DNA of 64,000 nucleotides from the NCBI GenBank assembly GCA_035940955.1, contig DASZEJ010000176.1, positions 16,820-80,819 on the forward strand, written 5' to 3'. Position numbers and translations under genes: made by a program. Source of the stretch: CADCVT01 sp035940955 (GTDB lineage: Bacteria > Actinomycetota > Thermoleophilia > Solirubrobacterales > Solirubrobacteraceae). Under the pieces are notes generated by a model, which saw nothing but the letters and a program-made list of their open reading frames with translations, had not been told where the DNA came from and ran no database searches. Positions 34,063-42,841 of the stretch are shown piece by piece (the first letter of the stretch is position 1; each line of letters begins with the position of its first letter).

Positions 34063-35859
34063 TCAAACACGCGGCATGTCGCTCGCGAGCGCGCCGATGA
34101 CCGTCTGCAGCCACGCGCGCTCGTCGGGCTCCGCCGTGTGGATCCTCCTTCGCGCCCAGGCCGTCAGGTCCTGTCTGGAGCCCACGGCGCCGAGCGGTCC
34201 GGTGAGGCCGTAGCGGCCGTCGGCGAGCGCCCACAGACCGCCCGGGCGGTCCCGGCGTATCCGGAGCTGCTCGACGACGCGGACGCCGTGCAGCTCGCGG
34301 ACGTCGGCGGCGTCGCCGTCCGCGTCCGTCCACCTCCAGGCGGAGAAGACGGGGCGCCGCCCGTGGACCGGCCGGGGCGGCCGGGCGGGCGGGCCGATCG
34401 GCCCGTCGCGCCAGCGCTCAAGCAGCTGCGGGACCTGCTTGGCCGCCGCGCTGCGCAGCAGGACGTGCAGGTGGTCGCCGGGTCGCAGCCGGGTCGAGCC
34501 GCGGGGCGGGATCGCCTGGTCGCCGCGGACGATGACGTTCACGACCGCGTCGCGCGGCAGGCCGAGGTCGCGGACGGCGGCGCCGGCGATCGCGTCGCCG
34601 GGGGCGATCGGGTACTCGAGCACCTCGGCGCCCAGGCGCCGGATCGTGCCGGCCTCGGCCAGCGGGCGCGGCAGCGCGGGCTCGTTCGTCGTCATCCCCA
34701 GCCGGCGGGCGAACGGCTCGAACGTGCTGCCCTGCAGCAGCGTCGACAGCAGCACCGCGAAGAAGACGATGTTGAACAGCTCCAGCGCGCCCTCGACGCC
34801 CTCGATCACGGGGAACGTCGCGAGCACGACCGGCACCGCGCCGCGCAGGCCCGCCCAGTCGAGGACCAGCCGCTCGCGGAACGAGTAGCGGATCGGCACC
34901 GTGGCGACGAGCACCGCGAGCGGCCGCGCGACGAACAGGACGACCAGGGCGAGGATCGTCCCCTCCAGCGCGACGTCGTCGAGCTGCGCGGGGAAGACGA
35001 GCAGCCCGAGCGTCGTGAACATCGCGAGCTGCGCCACCCAGCCGAGCCCCTGGTGGAAGGCGGCGACGGTCTGGCGCGCCGGGACGCCGGTCGCGCTCCC
35101 GAGCGCCAGGCCGGCGAGGTAGACCGCGAGGAACCCGGAGCCGTGGGCGACGTCGGCGCCGCCGTACGCGAGCGCCGCCGTCGCCAGCGAGGCGACCGGG
35201 TACAGACCCGGCGTGGCGAGCTGGGCGCGGCGGAACCCCTGGATCGCCAGCCAGCCGACCGCGACCCCGACCACCGCGCCGATCGCCAGCTCGGAGGCCA
35301 GCAGGACGACGGCGTCGTCCCATCCGAACGCCGGGTCGGTGAGCGCCTCGATGCACGCGAGCACGAAGATGACCGCGACCGGGTCGTTCATGCCCGACTC
35401 GCCCTCGAGCGTCCGCGCGAGGCGGCGGCGCAGCGTCGAGTTGCGCAGCAGCGCGAAGATCGCGGCGCCGTCGGTCGAGGCGAGGATCGCCCCGACGAGC
35501 AGCCCCTCCAGCAGCGAGAAGTGGAACAGCAGGGTGGCGGCGACGCCCGACGCCACCGCGGTGACCGCCGTGCCGACGGTGGCGAGGCTGATCGACGCGC
35601 CGAGCACGGGGCGGACCTCGACGAGGCCGGAGTTGAGCCCGCCTTCGAAGAGGATCAGCCCGAGGGCGATGATCCCGATCGTCCGCGCCAGCTCGTAGTC
35701 GTCGAACGGGATCCAGCCCGTCCCGTCCGACCCCACGAGCATCCCCAGCCCGAGGAACAGCAGCAGCGACGGGACGCGGACGCGCCCGGCGACGAGCGAC
35801 GCGAGCAGGCCGCCCGCGAGGAGCGCCCCGGCGACGAGGATCAGCTCGCCGTCGTGCAA
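34063..35859 (-). CDS. K+/H+ (cation/proton) antiporter, NhaP2/CvrA type
   Basis: The 598-residue protein has about 12-13 membrane helices (residues 5-390), with FEGGLNSGL and EGESGMNDPVAVIFV as CPA1-family signatures; the Asp of NDP is the ion-binding residue. A cytosolic RCK_C/TrkA-C-type domain (about 405-475, VLEYPIAPGDAIAG) and a further C-terminal region follow. NhaP2-type antiporters expel K+ or related cations and are often nucleotide-gated. The TTG at 35859 is used as start. It lies 12 bases after the glutamylpolyamine-synthetase-like gene, an unusual place for a K+ antiporter. Confidence 0.88.
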   Translation of the reverse strand: MHDGELILVAGALLAGGLLASLVAGRVRVPSLLLFLGLGMLVGSDGTGWIPFDDYELARTIGIIALGLILFEGGLNSGLVEVRPVLGASISLATVGTAVTAVASGVAATLLFHFSLLEGLLVGAILASTDGAAIFALLRNSTLRRRLARTLEGESGMNDPVAVIFVLACIEALTDPAFGWDDAVVLLASELAIGAVVGVAVGWLAIQGFRRAQLATPGLYPVASLATAALAYGGADVAHGSGFLAVYLAGLALGSATGVPARQTVAAFHQGLGWVAQLAMFTTLGLLVFPAQLDDVALEGTILALVVLFVARPLAVLVATVPIRYSFRERLVLDWAGLRGAVPVVLATFPVIEGVEGALELFNIVFFAVLLSTLLQGSTFEPFARRLGMTTNEPALPRPLAEAGTIRRLGAEVLEYPIAPGDAIAGAAVRDLGLPRDAVVNVIVRGDQAIPPRGSTRLRPGDHLHVLLRSAAAKQVPQLLERWRDGPIGPPARPPRPVHGRRPVFSAWRWTDADGDAADVRELHGVRVVEQLRIRRDRPGGLWALADGRYGLTGPLGAVGSRQDLTAWARRRIHTAEPDERAWLQTVIGALASDMPRV

Positions 35860-35871
35860 CTGCCAGGCGCC

Positions 35872-37200
35872 CTACAGCCGCTCGAAGCCCCGGAACCGCT
35901 CCCAGTCGGTCACCGCGGCGTCGAAGGCGGAAAGCTCGACGTCGGCGTAGTTGAGGTAGTGCTCGACGACGTCGTCGCCGAACGCCGCGCGCGCCACGCC
36001 GCTGCGCGCGAACAGCTCGCGGGCCTCGCGCAGGGTCGCGGGCACGCGGGGCTTGTCGGACTCGTACGCGTTGCCCTCGAACGCCGCCTCGGGCGCGAGG
36101 CCCCGCTCGATCCCGTGCAGGCCGGCGGCGATCATCGCCGACAGCGCGAGGTACGGGTTGACGTCGCCGCCGGGGACGCGGTTCTCGACGCGCAGCGACG
36201 GCCCGTGGCCGACGACGCGGTACGAGCAGGTGCGGTTGTCGCGGCCCCACGCGACGGCGGTCGGCGCGAACGAGCCGGGCTGGAAGCGCTTGTAGGAGTT
36301 GACGTTGGGGGCGAGGAACAGCGTCAGCTCCTGCAGGCAGGCGAGCTGCCCGGCGAGGAACGCGTCGAACAGGCCCTGGTCGTCCGCGAACCCGCCCCCG
36401 CCGTCCTCGCCGCGGAGCGAGAGGTGGATGTGGCACGAGTTGCCCTCGCGCTCGTCGAACTTCGCCATGTACGTGATCGCCATCCCCTCCTGGGAGGCGA
36501 TCTCCTTGGCGCCGTTCTTGTAGATCGCGTGGTCGTCGGCGGTCTTCAGGACCGGGCCGTAGTGGAAGTTGATCTCGTGCTGGCCGAGGTTGCACTCGCC
36601 CTTGGAGTTCTCGACCTCCATGCCGGCGCCGGCCATCGCGTTGCGGATCCGGCGGATGAGCGGCTCGACGCGCGCGGTGCCGAGCAGCGAGTAGTCGACG
36701 TTGTAGAGGTTGGCCGGGTTCAGGCCGCGGTACGCGCGCTCCTGGGCCTCCTCGTACGTGTTGCGGAAGACGATGAACTCGAGCTCGGTGCCCGCGTAGG
36801 CGCGCAGCCCGCGCTCGGCGAGCCGGTCGATCTGGCGGCGCAGGATCTGGCGCGGGGAGGCGACGACGTCGCTGCCGTCGTGCCAGCGCACGTCGGCCAT
36901 CAGCAGCGCGGTGCCGTCCTGCCAGGGGACGGGGCGCAGCGTCTCGAGGTCGGGCGTCAGCGCGAAGTCGCCGTACCCGCGCTCCCACGACGACATCGCG
37001 TAGCCGCCCACCGTGTTCATGTCGACGTCGACGGCGAGCAGGTAGTTGCACCCCTCGGCCCCGTGCTCGACGACGTCGTCCAGGAAGTGCTGCGCGGTGA
37101 GCCGCTTGCCCATGAGGCGGCCCTGCATGTCGACCATCGCGAGGACGACGGTGTCGATCCGCCCGGCCCCAACCTCCGCGCGCAGCTCGTCGAGCGTCAT
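35872..37200 (-). CDS. Gamma-glutamylpolyamine synthetase-like (GS superfamily)
   Basis: The 442-residue protein belongs to the glutamine synthetase superfamily but differs from glnA. The N-terminal domain reads VVLAMVDMQGRLMGKRL rather than the FDGSSI type. The active site has GTELEFIVFRN (about 133-143), the ATP motif GNSCHIHLSL (about 250-259) and RVENRVPGGDVNPYLALSA (about 335-353). This pattern matches PuuA/GlnA3-type enzymes, which attach glutamate to putrescine or other amines at the start of polyamine breakdown. A GntR regulator lies upstream and a permease and aldehyde dehydrogenase follow, which supports that role. The exact amine is unknown. Confidence 0.85.
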   Translation of the reverse strand: MTLDELRAEVGAGRIDTVVLAMVDMQGRLMGKRLTAQHFLDDVVEHGAEGCNYLLAVDVDMNTVGGYAMSSWERGYGDFALTPDLETLRPVPWQDGTALLMADVRWHDGSDVVASPRQILRRQIDRLAERGLRAYAGTELEFIVFRNTYEEAQERAYRGLNPANLYNVDYSLLGTARVEPLIRRIRNAMAGAGMEVENSKGECNLGQHEINFHYGPVLKTADDHAIYKNGAKEIASQEGMAITYMAKFDEREGNSCHIHLSLRGEDGGGGFADDQGLFDAFLAGQLACLQELTLFLAPNVNSYKRFQPGSFAPTAVAWGRDNRTCSYRVVGHGPSLRVENRVPGGDVNPYLALSAMIAAGLHGIERGLAPEAAFEGNAYESDKPRVPATLREARELFARSGVARAAFGDDVVEHYLNYADVELSAFDAAVTDWERFRGFERL

Positions 37201-37262
37201 CGGGGCGGACGGTATAGGACTTGTCGAGTGGTGCCGTGGCAGGGGGCGCCTTCGCGCCGGAT

Positions 37263-37991
37263 CTACTCCGCACCCGCCGCCGCGTCCGGCGGGATCAGCC
37301 CCGCGATGATGTGCTCCGTCCCCGCCAGGTGCTCCCGGAGCACCTGCACCGCCCCGACCCCGTCCGCCGCGCGGAGGCACTTCACGATCCGGCGGTGCTC
37401 GACGTTCGCGTGCTCCAGCACGACGCGGGGGTGGGCGATGAGGTCGATCAGCTCGCTCATCTCGCCCTGGACCTCGGTCATCCTCGCGACGAGGCGGGGC
37501 GTGCCGCTCGCCTCCGCGAGCCCGATGTGGAAGCGGACGTCGGCGAGCCGGTACGTGTCGAAGTCGGGCGGCTCGTCCATCTGCTCGATGAGGTCGTCGA
37601 GCAGCGAGAACGCCTCGACGTTGCCGCGCTCGGCCGCGAGCAGCGCCGCGCCGCACTCGATCGCCACCCGCTCGTCGAGCACGTCGTGCCAGTCGTCGCG
37701 CAGCTTCCCCCGGCCGGAGGAGGTGGGCGGGGCCTCGGCGACGAACGTCCCGCCGCTGCGGCCGCGCAGGGAGATGAGATGCCCCGACTGCACCAGAGTG
37801 GTCAGCGCCTGCCTGAGCGTCGAGCGCGAGATGCCGAGCTGCTCGGCCAGCTCGCGCTCGGGCGGCAGCCGGGTGCCGGGCGGCAGCAGGCCGAGCCGGA
37901 TGGCGGTGCCGAGCCGCTCGACGGTCTCCTCGAAGGTGGTCGGCGGCTGGACCTTGTCGAAGACGGCGCCGAGTGCCGTCGCGCCTTCCAT
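37263..37991 (-). CDS. GntR/FadR-family transcriptional regulator
   Basis: The 242-residue regulator has an N-terminal winged helix (residues 20-90, LPPERELAEQLGISRSTLRQAL with the recognition helix, then RGRSGGTFVAEAP) and a C-terminal FCD all-helical ligand domain (about 100-230), with metal-binding candidates DVRFHIGLAE and HRRIVKCL. It begins the amine-utilisation cluster and is separated from the synthetase by 62 bases. It likely controls that operon in response to an acid or amine ligand. Confidence 0.9.
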   Translation of the reverse strand: MEGATALGAVFDKVQPPTTFEETVERLGTAIRLGLLPPGTRLPPERELAEQLGISRSTLRQALTTLVQSGHLISLRGRSGGTFVAEAPPTSSGRGKLRDDWHDVLDERVAIECGAALLAAERGNVEAFSLLDDLIEQMDEPPDFDTYRLADVRFHIGLAEASGTPRLVARMTEVQGEMSELIDLIAHPRVVLEHANVEHRRIVKCLRAADGVGAVQVLREHLAGTEHIIAGLIPPDAAAGAE

Positions 37992-38010
37992 GCAGCAACG
38001 CTACACCCAT

Positions 38011-39441
38011 TCACCGGGACCGCCGCAAGAGCGCCCGCCGGATCTTGCCGCTCGCGGTCTTCGGCAGCTCCTCGGCGAAGTCGACGATCCGGGGGTACTT
38101 GTAGGGCGCGGTCTGGCGCTTGACGTGCTCCTGCAGCTCGCGCGCGAGCGCCGCGCCCGGGTCGTGCCCGGGCCGCGGGACCACCACCGCGCGGACCACC
38201 GACCCGCGCTCCGCGTCCGGCGCCGCGACCACCGCGGCCTCGGCCACCGCCGGGTGCGAGACGAGCGCCGACTCGACCTCGAACGGCCCGATCCGGTAGC
38301 CGGCGGAGATGATCACGTCGTCGGTGCGGCCCTCGAAGTAGAGGAAGCCGTCCTGGTCCTGGCGGACGCGGTCGCCGGTCCGCCACGGGCGGTCGCGCGG
38401 CGGGCCGAGGCAGAACGTCGGGACCGTCGCCGGGTCGGCGACCAGCTCGCCGTCCTCCACCCACAGCCTGATCCCCGGCAGCGCGCGGCCCATCGACCCG
38501 GGCCGGACGGGCTCGCCGAGCGGCGCCCCGGTGAGCTGGCCGGTCTCCGTCTGCCCGTAGCCGTCGCGGATCTGCAGGCCGGTGGCCTCGTCCCAGGCGC
38601 GCAGCACCTCGGGGTTCAGCGCCTCGCCGGCGGCGACCAGGCCGCGCAGCGCGCCGAAGCGCCGCAGCCGCGACCGCTTGGCGATGACTCGGTACTCGGT
38701 CGGCGCCATGCAGAGCACGTTCACGCGCTCGCGCTCGAGCAGCTCCAGGCGCTCGCCGGGGTCGAACCGCGCGTCGTGGACCAGCGCCGCCGCGCCGCGC
38801 AGCCACGGCGCGATGAAGACGTTGCGCGCCGACTTCGACCACCCGCTTGACGCCGTGCACCACACGAGGTCGCCGGGGCGCGCGTCGAGCCAGTGCTCGG
38901 CCTGCAGCCGCTGGCCGTCCCAGTACCGCTGGGCGTGGAGGATCGGCTTGGGCTCGCCCGCGGTGCCGCTGGTGAACGTGATCAGCAGCGGGTCCTCGGG
39001 GCCGAGGTCGACCGCGGGCGCCGGGTCGCCGGCCGCGAACAGCCGCTCGTCGGGGACCCACAGGACCTCCGGCCCGCCGCCGCCCAGCGCCGGCTCCACC
39101 TCCGCCCGGTCGCGCTCGTCCGCCAGCACGAGCCGCGGCGACGTGGCGGCGATCCGCAGCGCCAGGTCCTTCGCCCGCAGCTGCTCGGTGCACGGCAGCG
39201 CGACCGCGCCGAGACGGAAGCACGCCACCATCGCGAGCACCCACTCGGGCCGGTTGCCGATCACGGTCATGACGACGTCCCCGCGCGCGACCCCGCGCGC
39301 GGCGAGCGCCCCGGCCAGCAGCGCCGACCGCTCCGCGACCTCCCCGAACGGCCACTCGCGCCGCGCGCCGTCGCGCGCCAGCTCGACCAGCGCGAGGCCC
39401 CGCGGATCGGCCGCGTCGACGACGTCGGAGGCGAAGTTCAC
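38011..39441 (-). CDS. Acyl-CoA ligase (AMP-forming, medium-chain type)
   Basis: The 476-residue adenylate-forming enzyme activates a carboxylic acid to its CoA ester. The ATP motif is LITFTSGTAGEPKP, the adenine-binding motif is DGYGQTETGQ, and the late motifs are YFEGRTDDVIISAGYRIGPFEVE (seen as two stretches) and the catalytic lysine in ELPKTASGKIRR. The pattern is that of ACSM/medium-chain ligases. The GTG at 39441 is chosen; a TTG 39 bases upstream extends the frame but sits too close to the divergent acyl-CoA dehydrogenase. The intergenic spacer is 46 bases and holds both promoters. Confidence 0.9.
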   Translation of the reverse strand: MNFASDVVDAADPRGLALVELARDGARREWPFGEVAERSALLAGALAARGVARGDVVMTVIGNRPEWVLAMVACFRLGAVALPCTEQLRAKDLALRIAATSPRLVLADERDRAEVEPALGGGGPEVLWVPDERLFAAGDPAPAVDLGPEDPLLITFTSGTAGEPKPILHAQRYWDGQRLQAEHWLDARPGDLVWCTASSGWSKSARNVFIAPWLRGAAALVHDARFDPGERLELLERERVNVLCMAPTEYRVIAKRSRLRRFGALRGLVAAGEALNPEVLRAWDEATGLQIRDGYGQTETGQLTGAPLGEPVRPGSMGRALPGIRLWVEDGELVADPATVPTFCLGPPRDRPWRTGDRVRQDQDGFLYFEGRTDDVIISAGYRIGPFEVESALVSHPAVAEAAVVAAPDAERGSVVRAVVVPRPGHDPGAALARELQEHVKRQTAPYKYPRIVDFAEELPKTASGKIRRALLRRSR

Positions 39442-39487
39442 GGCCCGGGAGCGTACGGCCCCCGTCCGCCCCTGCGACAATCGCCCG

Positions 39488-40702
39488 ATGGCCGTCGCAA
39501 CCCAGAGCTTCTACGACAAGACCGATGAGCAGAAGGCGATCACCGAGATGGTGCGCCAGTTCACCGACGAGCAGATCCTTCCCCACGCCGAGAAGTACGA
39601 CCACGAGGACGCCTACCCGGAGCCGATCGTGGAGCAGATGAAGGAGCTCGGCCTGTTCGGGATCACGATCCCCGAGGAGTACGGCGGCCTGGGCCTGGAC
39701 CTGACGACGTACACGATGGTCGTCGAGGAGCTCTCGCGCGGCTGGATCTCGATCAGCGGCGTCATCAACACCCACTTCATCGGGACCTACCTGCTCCTCA
39801 AGTTCGGGACCGAGGAGCAGAAGCAGAAGTACCTCCCGCGCATGGCCACCGGCGAGCTGCGCGCCGCCTTCTCGCTCTCCGAGCCCGAGCTGGGGTCCGA
39901 CGTCCAGGCGATCAAGACCTCGGCCAAGAGGGTCGACGGCGACGCCTACGAGATCAACGGCCAGAAGATGTGGGTCACCAACGGCCTCATGTCGGGGATC
40001 GTCTTCACGCTCGTCAAGACCGACCCGGACGCCGAGCCGCGCCACCGCGGTATGACCTGCTTCATCTGCGAGAAGGAGCCCGGGGTCAGCGAGAACACCG
40101 GGGAGTACGCCGGCTTCGACGTCCCGCCCAAGATCAAGAAGATGGGCTACAAGGGCGTCGAGTCGACCGAGCTCGTCTTCGACGGCTACCGCTGCCCGGC
40201 CGAGAACGTGCTCGGCGGCGAGGAGGCCGGGCTCAACAAGGGCTTCCCGCAGATGATGGACGCGCTGGAGGTCGGCCGCGTGAACGTCGCCGCCCGCGGC
40301 GTCGGCCTCGCGCAGCGCGCGTTCGAGCTGGCGATCCGCTACGCGCAGGAGCGCAAGACGTTCGGCCGCCCGATCGCCGAGCACCAGGCGATCTCGTTCA
40401 AGCTCGCCGACATGGGGACGCAGATCGAGGCCGCCCGGATGCTCACGCTGAAGGCCGCCCGCATGAAGGACGCCGGCGAGCGCTCGGACCTCGAGGCCGG
40501 CATGGCGAAGCTCTTCGCGTCGGAGACCGGCCGGTTCTGCGCCGAGGAGTCGCTGCGCATCCACGGCGGGTACGGCTACTCGAAGGAGTACGAGATCGAG
40601 CGGATCTACCGCGACGCGCCGCTGCTGCTCATCGGCGAGGGCACGTCGGAGATCCAGCGCATGGTCATCGGCAAGAAGCTCCTCCAGCGGCACAAGATCT
40701 AG
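39488..40702 (+). CDS. Acyl-CoA dehydrogenase
   Basis: The 404-residue FAD enzyme introduces the alpha,beta double bond in an acyl-CoA. The N-terminal helical domain is followed by FSLSEPELGSDVQAIKT (FAD-binding beta region), WVTNG, and the C-terminal helical bundle with RKTFGRPIAEHQAISFKLADM and IHGGYGYSKEYEIERIYRDA (in part). The catalytic base is expected at the Glu of LIGEGTSEIQ (about 382-391). It diverges from the acyl-CoA ligase, so the two steps (activation then oxidation) are neighbours. The next gene starts in its stop codon. Confidence 0.93.
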   Translation: MAVATQSFYDKTDEQKAITEMVRQFTDEQILPHAEKYDHEDAYPEPIVEQMKELGLFGITIPEEYGGLGLDLTTYTMVVEELSRGWISISGVINTHFIGTYLLLKFGTEEQKQKYLPRMATGELRAAFSLSEPELGSDVQAIKTSAKRVDGDAYEINGQKMWVTNGLMSGIVFTLVKTDPDAEPRHRGMTCFICEKEPGVSENTGEYAGFDVPPKIKKMGYKGVESTELVFDGYRCPAENVLGGEEAGLNKGFPQMMDALEVGRVNVAARGVGLAQRAFELAIRYAQERKTFGRPIAEHQAISFKLADMGTQIEAARMLTLKAARMKDAGERSDLEAGMAKLFASETGRFCAEESLRIHGGYGYSKEYEIERIYRDAPLLLIGEGTSEIQRMVIGKKLLQRHKI

Positions 40703-41070
40703 TGGCCAGCGACGCGATCGCCCTGCTCGAGAAGGCCGTCACGCGGTTCCTCGACGAGGTGCCCGCCCTCAAGCCGATGAAGCTCGTCGTCGGGGTCGAG
40801 CTGCGGGGCAGGGGCGACTCGCAGCTCTTCCGCGTCGAGCTGCCCGGCCCGAAGGTGACGAAGGACATCGCCGCGGACGCCAAGGTCAAGGTCTTCATGC
40901 CGCGCGCGTTCTTCAACGAGATGGCCAAGGACGCCAGGGTCGCCGACTGGCGCGAGGCGTTCACCTACGGCCAGGCGAAGGCGAGCGGCCCGGTTCAGAT
41001 CCTGCAGCTCATCGAGCGGGTGGTGGACAAGCAGGAGGAGCGGGCGCGGACGCGCCGCGCTCGGCACTGA
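40702..41070 (+). CDS. Small SCP2-like or uncharacterised protein, coupled to the dehydrogenase
   Basis: The 122-residue protein starts at a GTG overlapping the dehydrogenase stop (TAGTG at 40702), so translation is coupled. It contains a beta-rich core (KLVVGVELRGRGDSQLFRVEL, in part), VKVFMPRAFFNEMAKD, then WREAFTYGQAKASGPVQILQLIERV. The layout resembles short SCP2-like lipid-carrier proteins, where a hydrophobic pocket binds an acyl chain, but the match is weak. Function is otherwise unknown; a role with the acyl-CoA dehydrogenase is inferred from coupling. Confidence 0.7.
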   Translation: MASDAIALLEKAVTRFLDEVPALKPMKLVVGVELRGRGDSQLFRVELPGPKVTKDIAADAKVKVFMPRAFFNEMAKDARVADWREAFTYGQAKASGPVQILQLIERVVDKQEERARTRRARH

Positions 41071-41609
41071 CGGCCCTCGGCGCCGAACCGGTCCGCCGCG
41101 GGAGCCACGCCGTGCCGCTTCGCGCCGCGCTCGGGCGCCACGCGCGAGCCGCGCGGCAGATGCGAATGATCAGTCTGACCCCCTGGGCCGAGCTGATTGC
41201 AGGCTTAGGCGGATCGAAGGGGCTAAGTCGTGGCCGCAGGGCGTCGGCCTAGCCGTTGACACCGCTTCCCCGGGCGGCCGTCGATCGATCGCTGGTCTGG
41301 TCAAGCTGGTGCTGATCGGCGCGGTGAGGGGATCGGGCCAATACGTTGGGTGCTTCAAGTCGCCAACACATTCTGGCGAAACCGTACTTTCCCGGCTATA
41401 GCTGACGGAGGCGCTGGCGTCGCACTCGCCGGTCTCGCACGCCGCGCCGGCGGCGGTCGACTCACGCGCGGGCGGGGCTGCCCCCACGTCGCCGAACCGA
41501 GCTAGCGGCCATAGTTCTCCGATTGCCGAGTCGCCGATCTGCTGCCCCGAGGGCGCCGCCACCGTCGCCCTGTCGGTTAGCCTCCGGCGAACCCCACAGT
41601 GGAGGATCA
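41071..41609. other. Spacer at the left edge of the DUF262-HEPN island; no gene seen
   Basis: The first ~90 bases are as GC-rich as the host. From about 41160 the composition becomes more AT-rich, as in the two following genes. A TTGACA at 41256-41261 has no matching -10. TATAGC at 41395 could be a -10. No direct repeats, tRNA or integrase remnant could be recognised at this edge. Confidence 0.5.
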
Positions 41610-42830
41610 GTGGCTGACGAGGCGACACAAGACGAACAGCTCACCGCCGAAGATCAAGAGCTCGTGCCGTTCGTCCCGGATCAGGGTGAGGACGAGGGCG
41701 ACGACACCAGCGAACAGCCATCCGACTTCTCGGCCTCAATCGCGAGCAAGGACTGGACGGTCGAGACGCTCGTCTCCCAGATGCGCAAGGGGCGGATTGA
41801 TCTGTCGCCGAGCTTCCAACGGCGAAACGCTTGGTTGGACAATCGGAAGAGCAAACTTATCGAGTCGATCTGTCTGGGGTTCCCCATCCCGCAGATCGTG
41901 CTCGCGGAGAAGCGCGATGCGCCGGGTGAATATTTCGTGCTCGACGGGAAGCAACGACTTCTCGCTCTCCGGCAGTTCTATTTCGATCCGGACGAGCCTC
42001 GCGACGAAGGCTTCGATCCGCTGCGCCTCTCGAAGCTCGACGTGCTCACTGAGCTAAACAGGCTCGACGTCTACGAAATGGAGGAGCAAGCGCCCGCGCT
42101 GTCCGCGCGGCTGGAGAACCACACGATGCGCACTGTGGTTCTCAGCGACTGGAACAGTGAGCGGATGCTTCTGTCGCTCTTCCTTCGCCTGAACACTGGG
42201 AGTGTCCCGCTGTCGCCGCAGGAGCTTCGCCAAGCGCTAATCCCCGGCAAGTTCGTCGAGTGGCTCGACAAGGTGTCGGGCGACATGCCGGCAATGCGCA
42301 CTCTCCTCGGCAATTCTCATCCGGACAGACGAATGGCCGATGCTGAACTGGTTCTCCGCCACTTAGCGTTCGCAACATCGGAGCAGGAGTACAGAGGCAA
42401 CCTCAAGGGGTTTCTCGATGCGACGTCGCGCTCCTACAACGCCAAGTGGCACAAGCTCAAGCCCACCGCGGAGAAGGCCATTGAGCAGCTGAACAAATCG
42501 TTGACCACGGCCCAGCAGGCGTTCGGCGAGGCCGTCTGTCGGAAGTGGTCCGGTGCTCGCTTCGAGCGTGCGCTTAACCGCGCCGTCTTCGATGTCCAGA
42601 TCTACTCGCTCTCGCACCGCGCGGTCCGCCGAGCGCTCGCCGGAAATGAAGAGGCGGTGTTGGAGGCTTACAAAGACGCCTGTGTCGGAAACGGGCGATT
42701 CATTCGGTCGATCTCCGCGACGACAAAGACTGCGGATGCGTTTATTTCGCGCCACCGAGTCTGGCGCGACATCCTCGATGAGAACATCGGCGTCAAGTAC
42801 CGCCTGCCGGAGCCGCTGCGACGCTCTTAG
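41610..42830 (+). CDS. DUF262 (GmrS/ParB-like) protein, putative defence component
   Basis: The 406-residue protein starts at a GTG with GGAGGA 4 bases upstream. An acidic N-terminal ~45 residues precede the DUF262 core: WTVETLVSQMRKGRIDL, SPSFQRRNAW (66-75), LIESICLGFPIPQIVLAE (83-100) and the signature LDGKQRLLAL (111-120, DGKQR for the usual DGQQR). DUF262 domains are ParB-like nucleotide-binding/nuclease domains seen in GmrSD modification-dependent enzymes. The C-terminal half is helical and lacks the HNH (DUF1524) nuclease of GmrD. A HEPN gene follows after 11 bases. GC content and codon use are below the neighbours, pointing to horizontal transfer. Confidence 0.85.
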   Translation: MADEATQDEQLTAEDQELVPFVPDQGEDEGDDTSEQPSDFSASIASKDWTVETLVSQMRKGRIDLSPSFQRRNAWLDNRKSKLIESICLGFPIPQIVLAEKRDAPGEYFVLDGKQRLLALRQFYFDPDEPRDEGFDPLRLSKLDVLTELNRLDVYEMEEQAPALSARLENHTMRTVVLSDWNSERMLLSLFLRLNTGSVPLSPQELRQALIPGKFVEWLDKVSGDMPAMRTLLGNSHPDRRMADAELVLRHLAFATSEQEYRGNLKGFLDATSRSYNAKWHKLKPTAEKAIEQLNKSLTTAQQAFGEAVCRKWSGARFERALNRAVFDVQIYSLSHRAVRRALAGNEEAVLEAYKDACVGNGRFIRSISATTKTADAFISRHRVWRDILDENIGVKYRLPEPLRRS

Positions 42831-42841
42831 GCTTCCGTGGA

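Noticed and set aside
34138..38850. Open frame of over 1500 codons on the plus strand
   Set aside because: It runs across five clearly recognised minus-strand genes and has no recognisable domain; this is a codon-bias artefact.
41256..41261. TTGACA as -35 of a promoter for the DUF262 gene
   Set aside because: No -10-like hexamer occurs 16-18 bases downstream; the following bases are GC-only.
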